Source: Glandiceps talaboti (Eukaryota > Hemichordata > Enteropneusta > Spengelidae). Taken from it: a stretch of 17,500 nt of DNA. The position numbers and the translations under genes are program-made. This document shows, piece after piece, positions 1-10,700 of the stretch. The notes under the pieces are model-generated. The model saw only the letters and a list, made by a program, of their open reading frames with translations, had not been told where the DNA came from and made no database searches. Each line of letters begins with the position of its first letter. Positions within the stretch are counted from its first letter, which is position 1. The stretch spans positions 21,364,681-21,382,180 of the forward strand of contig NC_135552.1 of assembly GCF_964340395.1 (NCBI RefSeq), given 5' to 3'.

Positions 1-61
1 ATTAGAAGAGAAACTTTATTTCCTTTGACATACTGGTAACAAAAACGACATTCTTCTTTCA
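1..61 (-). CDS. Possible integrin alpha exon 25 (truncated, weak)
   Basis: A very good acceptor, TTTGTGTTTTTCAG (75-62), is followed by 61 bases that stay open to the window edge only in the phase left by exon 24. The reading is LKEECRFCYQYVKGNKVSLL. It has no clear likeness to the segment before the transmembrane helix in known alpha chains, and an open 61-base run is not rare by chance. It may be a real diverged exon or just intron. Confidence 0.25.
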
Positions 62-244
62 CTGAAAAACACAAATAACAAATTCAGCACTTTCAACATA
101 TACCAATTTCCCATACTCATTCATTCACTTTCTTGTTACAGTTGCTTTCATACACAATTACAAGATCACCTTCTTTTGAGTCAAAACTTTACGACTCGGC
201 ATTAATCTTTATACCAGTTACACTCTATTTTGTGTCTTTCTTAC

Positions 245-389
245 GTAACAATATATACACCGTGGTACCTACTTCCATTAATGTGTCTTTCCATAATCTT
301 GACCGGACTTCAATACTTGCTTTTTGTCCAATTTGAAGAACAAAGTCTATCGAACATTTTATCTGTAAGCAACGATTTGAGCTACAATC
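245..389 (-). CDS. Integrin alpha exon 24, calf-2 C-terminal strands (light chain)
   Basis: Acceptor TTGTATTCACAG, donor GTAAGA. It codes DCSSNRCLQIKCSIDFVLQI, then GQKASIEVRSRLWKDTLMEV and GTTVYILL plus one base. C-x4-C-x4-C has exactly the spacing of CGVAQCLKIVC in alphaV, and I-x-V-x-S-x-L-W-x-[DE]-T-[LF] also matches. This is the last exon I can support by homology. The donor could instead lie earlier (GTAGGT after LME), but GTAAGA keeps the strand that the family has here. Confidence 0.88.
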
Positions 390-3300
390 CTGTGAATACA
401 AGACACATAGCACGGTTTACCTAACAGCTATAAGCATCACTTACAGATGTACTATGATGTGACAATGTATGAGCTACCGTATTTGTCATTAAAGGTAAGA
501 ATGTGACTCAGTGATCAATTTCGAATCCCTGAAAATCGAAGTTCTTGTAATCTCTTCATGCTTTGTCATAGTTTCATAGACCACTATAAAAGGGTCTGAG
601 ATTTTACCTATAATACAGGTAAACGGATAAATACAGTTGATCTCCAAATATTACCATTTAAATGAGATACTAAAGATAACATCTTCAAATTGGCAGAACG
701 ATTTATCTTCAATACTTTGAAAATTGTTCACTATGGCATGACGGGAAGCTACAGAAGAAACTGAATATATCAAACAATCAACCAATCAAAAGAACTGTAA
801 ACTTTGAAAGTTAGAGTAGGAGGCATACTTCAAAATGCTGTATACTGGATTGAAATTATTTTAAGTAGGTCTATGAATAAGGAATAATATACAGCTCATT
901 CTCAGTGGTTAACTTGCAATCATAAACTCGGTACCCTACCATTTTGAATGACGCTTTTGCAGTTTCTTCTCTTTTCCTTCTCTTTGTTGAATTTGTTATC
1001 ACGGTGGGATGAACTTGCGTCTAGGAAAATAAGAACAACGAAGAACACGTACAATTCAACGAGGTCATATACATGAATGGCCACTATGAAGGAAGCTACT
1101 AGTATCCATCATATTTTACTAAGTTAAATTCTTCTGTGAATTCCAGAATGTCATTTACTTCCATATGTACACCGGTACAGGCATAAATGTCTGTGTAAAG
1201 GGATAATGGTTTAAATCAAATTAAAACTTTCGTGAATAAAATATAGTTTGTGATTCACGTCACATTCATACTACTACATTCTTTTGTCAGTTACTATGCA
1301 CAAAGTTAATGTTGGTTTTTTTTCTTGTAATTATAGCAACTATATAGATTAAGCACACCGTGAACGTAAGTATATTGGCTCTAAACTTATTAGATCATTT
1401 TTTTTTGAAAATTGAATCATTTTCACTGGTAAATTATGAAGGGCTATATGTAAGAAAGTTATATTTATTTCGTGTTAAATCGATACATTAACTTATACAC
1501 ATGATGTGGCTATAAGTAACTTTAGTCAAAAATGGTTTATTGGCCAAAATAAAGAGGGGCCATAATTTGAAAAGTTGTCTTTCCGCCAAGATTTCCGTGC
1601 GCCAAATAAATACATGTACAGTATGTTGAAATATATACTAGAGCTGCGAACATACCAAAATGCTATGTACTCGACTGATTGTGACCTTCTCTGGGTTGTA
1701 TTCGCCGTATACAACACACGGTGGACCGTCTTGTAGGTGCACGTCCAACAGATAAAGTAAATGTCCACCAGCTGGGGTGAAAGCAGGCCAGTTGATAGTT
1801 ACATCTGCGCCATCAATAGCATTAGGACCAAGATTACGAACCTGCAATTCAAGTACACGTTATATTGTTACGATCCAGAAATACCACATTCGGAAGTTTG
1901 GCATACTTAACCTAAATTAACGTTAAATTCAATTTATACTACTTATTCACAAACAGGAGTTAACAACAGCATAATCAAATAATATGTTGATTTATCTACT
2001 AAATCCTATACTAATTACATTTATCGCTAGATAACAAATGTCAAGTGTTTTGATTAAACAACATAGATTAGTTCTTGTAAACAAGATAACTTGTTGATTA
2101 CCAAATTCAAATTAATACTTAATTTTCCAATGGCGTGATCAACATTTGTCTTACACGTGAACAATTTACATATGGCATGATCTTGAATCTCAATCTTAAA
2201 TATTCTGGTGGAATGTTCATCATGTCTTCTAGAACAATTAATCTAGGTGAAAGATCGTCTTTCATAACAAATTTATATTTAGAACCAATGACGTCATTCA
2301 GTCTATATATGAGGATGTAACTGTGAATAAAGTTATTCTGGATTCCGGATTCCGGATTCCTATTCCGATTCTTAGATTTTGATAACAACGCAACTGTTGA
2401 TGTGCGGTGTCTCTCTCTGAGTGTAAGAGCGTACGTGTATGTGACGATACCTGTGTAGCTAATTCCTAACTTAGAGAAGCTCGTAGATCCTGGTACCCAA
2501 GAAAGACAGTTAGAGTTGAGAATCGTTTACGTTCTGCCGATCTACCCACAACTACCATACTTAGACACTGAAACATTATATTAAGCTCCCCTAGAACGTA
2601 ACACTATTAATAAAAAAATTGATTGAAGGTGATAAAGAGAACATTAATAACTTTGTATCGGAGGGGTTGTTGAAGTTCCCCAGTTACCTATTTCCCAGGG
2701 TTCAATTCGTGTCCACGCAGCACCCAAGAAGATTAAGGAAATGTCGACTGTTCAAAACTCGATTTCGTCTCTCTTTTTAGGAATGGCGCCCGGCGTAAAG
2801 ATGCAAAAAGTATTTGTTCATGGCTTTAAAATATTCTTGCTGCATGAATTGTGATAGTTACAAATTCTACTTTTAATATTTATACGTCATTGAATTTAGA
2901 TGATAATGTTTTGTAGGATCAAACTAACTTTGCCGGATTACATTAGTATTTCGATGTTATGATTATACATAGCAAAACAACTTTACCTCATAGAAATGTC
3001 TGACTTCTGGTCCGATTTCACCTTCACGGGTAATGATAAAATTGGGTTTGTCGACTCTATGATAAAACCATACAAACTCTGGTGTCGACACACTGTAAGA
3101 AAAACAGGGTTGTTTTCATAGTGGGGAAATTAAGCGTGTATGTTATCATAGAAATTCTAGATTTCTATCTTTTACTTCATCTCAATACCTTTCATGTTAT
3201 TCGTGAATCATGGTATAACAACAACGGTATGTAACATCTTTAGGACAATATCTTCATGATAATATGCCAGATTACGTAGAGGTGTAACGGTTAATGTCTT

Positions 3301-3445
3301 CCCATTGGTAAATGCATGACTGACCAACGGAATTTTGTGGTTTCACTCAAAAACACAGAACTATAGACGCATGCACCCTTCCACCCGATACCCATTCCCT
3401 TCTATTTCTCCTTTTCAAACACACGCGCACATTCTCACTCACTCA

Positions 3446-3512
<67 letters not shown>

Positions 3513-4365
3513 GTGGTGTTGAATTATATATACACAGCTTTACATGGTACTAAAATTTACGAGATGATATGTGTATAAAATATACTTTCATAATAAATGA
3601 TTCCTACCCGGTCAGTAACACTGTCGAATTGACATTTACTGGTATATTCAACCATACATCATTATTGGACAATGTGTCGGATTCTTCTAGATGGGTGCTG
3701 TAAGTGTAAAAATGCAGTCAACATGTCAGACTCATGCGCATACGATTTCAGCATGCAACTATACATTAGTTATATATTGATTGATCTCATAGATTCCGTG
3801 TAATTTTGATCTTAGACTACAAAATAGCAAGTAATTTGGCAGTAACTGGAACTTTTATTCTTGATATTCAAATATACCAGAGCATGTATTTGACAATGTA
3901 GAAAGGCAGCCAACTAAAGCATGTACATGCATACAAAATTAAAGGAGACTGGGTCTGATACAAGTTACCATTATCGTCATTTCACAAATATACAGGAATA
4001 TGTTTTTGGAATTACGGTACAAATTTTGGCAATTAGTATATTTACCTATCGGCTTTAAGATAAATCTCAACTGTTTTGTCTTTCTCATTAAGTTGAATAT
4101 AATCTGAACCGTTGAAGCCAAGAGTCGACACTGTTACAGCAAACTCTACCTGTAATAGAATTAGACCTATATTTGATCTTGTAAAACATTACAGACAGTC
4201 ATTCAGATTTTGTTTTTACTCAGTTTGTCAAATTAGATATTAGTCACTTTCCCATTGAAGTTAATCCAACAAAATGTCTCCTCATTTCTGTCATGCTTTG
4301 GCATAAAGATGATTGTAAAAAAGTATAGAATTCATATTTTTTATCAGCCGCCGCCGCCGCCGCCG

Positions 4366-4400
<35 letters not shown>

Positions 4401-4744
4401 ATCGTCGTTGTTTTGCACTTTTTAAAATGGTCAATTGTAAACACCTGTACTTCACATCAGTCTGGATCTGTCGTATTGTTATGTATTGACCATATTTGGA
4501 CATACCTGGTCAGCTGATTTTAGCGGGTTACCTGCACTACATGTAATGGTGCCTTCAAACTGTGGACTGTCAAGACATGACACTATATATTCCTATTATG
4601 AAATACAAGTCACAAAAACATTCATTTAATTTTTTACTGTCCTTGTATTAAAAGCACGTTTCATTATTGAGTTACGTATATACATGTATGTGTATATCTG
4701 TGTATGTATGTATGTATGTATGTATGTATGTATGTATGTATGTA

Positions 4745-4790
<46 letters not shown>

Positions 4791-7700
4791 GGGAATGGGG
4801 TGGCTTAGGATGTGTGAACATTTGGTCGAAACATGAAATCTGCCTTCAGCTTAAAATATACGTATGGATGCACATATGAATGTTACATAAATACAAAGAC
4901 CCGAGAAATCCACAGGTGATTCTATACGGTAACATTAGAGATGTCAAGTTTGTTTGTTTGTGTTTTCTTAGTTAATTGTGCATAATTGAACACTCATGGA
5001 GTAATTGGAACTTCGTATAATAGACACCTCTTACACAAAACAGATATTGTCGGAAATGAAACGAAGTGACTTACACTTGCATTAGTCTTCTGTGCCCTGA
5101 TAAAATCAAAACCAGCTGGTAGCTGGATGGAGACCTTGGTTTCAAAAGAATCTTCACCACGATTCGCTAACGTAATTTGTAACTTGAAGTGATCTGTACC
5201 ACCAATCAACACCTCATCAACATCACTGCAGATAAAACAAAGGATACTTATCGCACTTTGGTGAAATATTTGAACCTAAAGAGTTCTCAGCGCTTAGATA
5301 CTAGTAATGCCGAATATCGGAATGTATAGTACTTGTTAGACACTTACAAATCTGCTGTCAGCGAGAGGTCGGGAACACAAATTCTCTCATTCCCACAGTT
5401 ACGCTGAATGTGAACCTAGGTGACGAACAAGAAACATGACATCATGAATACACAGAGTATCTTTAAGGAAGGTGCTGCAGTAAACGGCAGATAATTATGT
5501 CAAAGATAACGATGGTAGACGTTTACGCCTGAACGTGTCTGAAGCATCGGTATCTTCTCAACAAAGACGGTTTTGTTTATGGGTTTGGCAACACATTATC
5601 TAACAACATGAATTACATACGTATTGGGAACTATCAATATGAAACAAAATGTTTCTCACCAGTTTTCTTGTGACACTTGGAGCGTATTGGTTTTGTACAG
5701 GTCGTAAAGCACCGAAATAGGGAGCACTTTCCGGTATTTTGTAAGTGATATCTACGGCTATCGATGAATATTTATCAACCACTTGTTTCTGTAACAAGAT
5801 CAGATCGATAGGTTGAGAGTTAATGATCATTTTATCTTTGGAATGTCATTTACAGTCCGTGACATTTATCATACACCTTCATAACACATTTATTAAAAGA
5901 ATATTGGAGGGAAGGGGGATTTAACTGTCTTGAATTGCCAGCCAATCTCAACATAATGGACAAATCTCAATATATTCTATAATGGAAACATCCATGTATC
6001 AAAACTACACAGAAATGCAAAAGTAGAAGATGAATTGCGAGTTGAAAAGAACGAAAAATTCTTCAACGTCAATGTGAAATTGTGAAATTAAAATATACTG
6101 TACTTATGGTGCATGCAGATTATAATCGCAATTTGAACCTAAGCGAAGGACTGAGGAGAGATGGCAAGAAGATGTATACCACTGAAGACACAACACAGAC
6201 GATATGCTGGCATCTTTCAGCAGACTGGCTCCACATCATTTACAAAAAGCGATAATTGTATTTGAAATAGATGCTTTTAATGTACATACCTTGATATAGG
6301 AATGCCATTCCCTACATGTACTTGTGTTTGGAAGCTTCAACGTCAAACCTCCAGTGATGTTTTTAGCACTTGTGCCTTTATAGTACGCCCTCTTTTGCCT
6401 CTCTTTCAAACTGTCAAGTGCACTTGTAAATTCAATGTCTGAAAGTTAATGAAAATAAGTAAACCTAAAGTCATTACAATGGAAAGGGATAGTGGTCGGA
6501 AAAGGTATACGAACCCCCCCCCCCCCCGGAATTCCCTTGAAAAGTACCAATCGTGCTCGTTCAAGACAAAGTTAATAGATTGTTTTTAAAACTCACCAAG
6601 AAGAGTAGGGACTTTAATGCCAGTATAACTAAAACATATCTTGAGAGAAAAACTGAAATTAAATGTGAAAAGAATATATTAATAGGTATACAAAACAGTC
6701 AGTAACTCAGAACAAACTTGAATTAATTAATTTAAAGAATTTTACACTTTCACCAGAAGTTATGACCTACGATGGTATATCGACCAATGCCTCTAAACTC
6801 CGACATTACCAGTGGCTTACACTATTCCAAATAAAGGCAATTGCAAACAAGATAGTTCGTGCAATGGTTAGAACGATTGTTTTTTACAACTTTAAATGTA
6901 AAATGGGGAAATGATATCTCGCTTATTATTCATATCAATCGGTTTGAGCACTTTTCTTCAAACGCCCAGATTTAGATAAATGTATTATTTTATGAATTAT
7001 TTCATTTTGACATCAACAAAAAGTTCCCTTTCGTCAGCAATGCTATCTTTAACAGAAATATAAATATGTGTTAAAAATGACAACTTGAAAAGGTTAAATA
7101 TAAGTTTAAAATCTCCAGTTGATTTGGTTTGATTTCATTTGATTTATTTCAACACAAAAGAAATCAGACTACAGAAAACAATTACAACAGACAAAAAAAC
7201 GTTATTGTGCTGGGCTAACACAGAAAAGTTAAAAAGTTATTTCCACTGTGGTCCCAACAATAGTTAACAATAGATTGATGACATACCATGCCACTGGAGC
7301 GCCATCGTGACAGGGCTTCTCCAAGTCTATATATTCAGGGAAGACACTAACATCCGCCTTAATGTTGACAACTGGTCTTGACCTACCATGACAACGTAAT
7401 AAAACAACATGGGTGAAATATACGTCACAATATGCAAAACATGTTGTGAAGAATTTGGCCCAGTTAGCAGGTCCAACAAAATAAATCTTAAATACTTGAC
7501 TAGTCTATGATAAAGATATTCAATATAGTTACTGTATTTCTGGAGTGTGCGTTGCATGATATATCACGATACCAGATTGTCTTTGATGTATATTTTGTGT
7601 AAAGACCATGTGTACTCAGGAACTCTACCAATTGTTCCCTCTTGCTATACTACATTTTCTTGTCAGTCTGGTTTATCTTTTTGCTAAATAATTTCAAATC

Positions 7701-10700
7701 ACAAAATATAAAAAAGTATTGTCAAGTCATGAAATGTTTATGCATATTGTTACATAAGATGATACGAAATCGGAGTGGATTCATTTTAAAAAGTGCGTTT
7801 AAAATTGCTCTTTGAGTTCTATATTTTCCACGTCACTCAGTGTATACACACCGTAGCATTCATGGCATTGTCTACATAGTACTACAAGGGCCCTGTTAAT
7901 ATATCAACAGTTGAACTGCTATGAAAAAGCCAATTTGGTGAACGACATTCTAAGTGTTACCAAATTGTGCTAGGAGGTAAATAGGACAAGACTATGTACT
8001 AAACTTACCTCAATAATACAGCTTTGTCAGAAGCATAAGCACCCACCAGGATATCTGCAAATTTGAAGTCATTCCAAACACAAAAACTATCATACCCCGA
8101 AAATAGTTGACGATTTGCTTTCTGTCTTACTGTCACTCAGTTGGTTAGATAGCTATTATCTCTAATCTAGTTTAGTTCACATTTCTGAAGGTTCACAATA
8201 TTGATTGATGGCTAGTTTTACCTTGTATTACTGTAATTAGTAATCACAAGTGTTTCACCTCCCACCTATCCGTTGCTCCACATGTATTCAAACGTTACAA
8301 CATAGAATGTAGTCACTTGTACGGTTCAACGAAAGTACAAAATGATGTGCCAAAGTACGTCACACCCAGCTTGATTAACTAGTTGTAAATGTACCGGTGC
8401 ATACTGTAATATTGGACGTTTATCTTGTAATAGTACAATTCAATACTTGTCTGTGTGTAATATTGTAGTTTATCAATCAACTTTACACTGCACTGTCCAC
8501 GTATAGTTCCAACCGATTCAAAAGTCTAAGCATTTCGAATTAGTAATTACCTGAATATTGGTTGTTATCCATGTCTAATCCTCCGGCCAGTGACGACCCA
8601 AAAGTTTTCAGATTCGCGTTAATATCTGATGCCCTAATCACCTGAAAGTATAGTGTAAAGCGACATTGTGAGTTAATTAGATCCTGGTTTGGGGCTTATG
8701 TTGATAGTTAGTAATATGGACGATAGAGATTGTAAAGTTCCATCCTGTTCAGAGCATGGTGCAGATGGAACATTCTTGTTGTTTGTACATTAGTCAGAAA
8801 CGAATGAAGTTTCATAAAAAAGTATAGAGATATTGAGATAAAGTTTAACATGATATGAATACTAGGAGTACATGAATTATATACAGTGTTTTGCTGTTGT
8901 ACCAGATTGATTAAATGTGTGGGTTTGCGAAAATACATATTGCAATTGTATACGTATTCCAGTTAGGTACCTGTGCAGAGATTTCCATGATAATCCATTG
9001 ATATTCATACGTTCTGTAATGCATTAATTTTCATATAACATTTCATATCATGCATATGTTTAAGTAATCAAGATAAGACAAACACACATTCTGTATAAAT
9101 ATATACATAAAGGTGTATTTACTTAACGTTACCAACTGCTGACAGTAAACTTCGTCCTCATTTAGTTTAATGCGTGACCTAAATCTGTCAACCAATTACA
9201 GAGGTTGTTTACCTGTGAAATTTTCGTCCTTATGCCATTCTCAGATCCATGATAAATAAAAACAGCACCTTTGTTGTCATTTCCATAATAGGGAGCCCCA
9301 ACTGCAATATCTGTCAATTTGAAGTAAAAGATGCTGGTGACGGTATTGTGATATTCTTACTGCATGGTGATCTAGTGTATATACTACAGTTGGCAAAATG
9401 TCAACATGAATCTTGCGTGACTCGCCCACATATGTTGTTCTTACCCTGTCTGTGTATTTTTAGAAATGAGTATATACAGATGTCATGCCTTTACCCATAG
9501 GCAGTGTGTTCTATGCTTTAAACTCATCTGTACCAAGGACTTTTCCGTCCAAATTATTTCAACAATGACATGCATGTGTTTCTGAAACGTGTTAACGGAT
9601 CTTAACATAATTTCAGGAGTACTTCACCGTTTTAAAGATTCCTTATTATATAACTCATGCAATTTTTCTAAAGCTGTATTTTTTAAAGACAAGTCGTAAA
9701 AAACAGATTTACAGTTATTTTCACGTGTTGGCATGGCAGTGTTGAGGGTATGTTGTGTTCCTACCCACCATTGTATCCATCAAGGTTGACATCACCGATG
9801 GCTGCAACAGCTGACCCGAACCTTGCTCCACTTTGATCACCTGTCATTTTGTCTGGCTCGTCAAACACATACTGAAAGGCATAAAGTTTTGTGTTATACC
9901 AGTGAATAAATATCGCAAGGAACTTTGAAGTCAAAATCACATCGGTTAGACATTTAGATAAGATGACAAAATATCATGCATGTATCTCGAATGAGTTTAA
10001 CGTCCCAGTTGCTATACTATTTGGCTGTTTTATATAGATTTTTGCCTACAGCCCAGACCATTTCATTGTTTTATTTTATATGTGCAGGCTAATGGCAAGA
10101 ACAAAAGTATAAGTCGAAACAAGGAAAAAAAGAAAGAAAAAGGCAGTTCCAATGACTAACAAATTAATTCTATTAGAACAACATCACAGTGAACTTATTT
10201 CTTTTCCATGTTCAATTCTGTATCAAGTAGTTTCTTACCATTTCGTTTAGATGGTACACATAGACTCTGCCTGCATCCCACTTGTCATTACTGTCTGCCT
10301 TGTCTGTATAATATGGGGCACCAACAATAACGTCATCTCGGCTGAGGAAATACATGATAGTTCCTACATTTTAATGGCAATTGGTTGTATCCTCTATTCA
10401 TCTAAGGATAAGCGTGGGCCTGCTTCTTCTTTTTTTATCATATGTATTTGTTTGTATGCTTCTTTGTGAGAGGTGTGTGTGCACGATATATTCGTATGAA
10501 CATGGGTTTTGGTTGACGTTTAGTCATTCTAGGGGAATATTCAGCTCCTGTATGCTCATTATACGTGGATATGGTGACAAACTGTTTGATTATACGTTTC
10601 CATTCAATGACTGAAGTTTGTTTTTACATTATATAATTTATAAATGCACTTTTAAATAGTTATGAAAAAATGTAGATAAAATCTCATGTGACCAACAGTT

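Noticed and set aside
225-244. Stop of the C-terminal frame after exon 24 (RKKDTK then stop) as the true protein end
   Set aside because: This would give a secreted integrin lacking the membrane anchor; a GTAAGA donor sits right there. A retained-intron soluble form is possible but unsupported.
3335-3553. Plus-strand frame with a Thr-His repeat
   Set aside because: Translation of the (AC)n microsatellite.
4244-4444. Minus-strand frame with Thr and Ala runs, possible low-complexity protein
   Set aside because: It is a translation of the (GTT)n(GCC)n microsatellite and lies wholly in intron 18.
4560-4580. Shorter exon 18 beginning at TTTGAAGGC (acceptor TCCACAG)
   Set aside because: It is in frame but would lose the first calf-1 Cys (VSC), which is conserved; the acceptor at 4594-4593 keeps it.
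4667-4879. Plus-strand frame with Tyr-Val-Cys-Met repeats, superficially like a Cys-rich peptide
   Set aside because: Translation of the (TGTA)n(TG)n repeat.
5040-5074. Exon 17 extended past its donor (adds VSHFVSF and a further Cys-containing tail)
   Set aside because: The GTAAGT donor and the exact phase and homology of exon 18 show this is intron.
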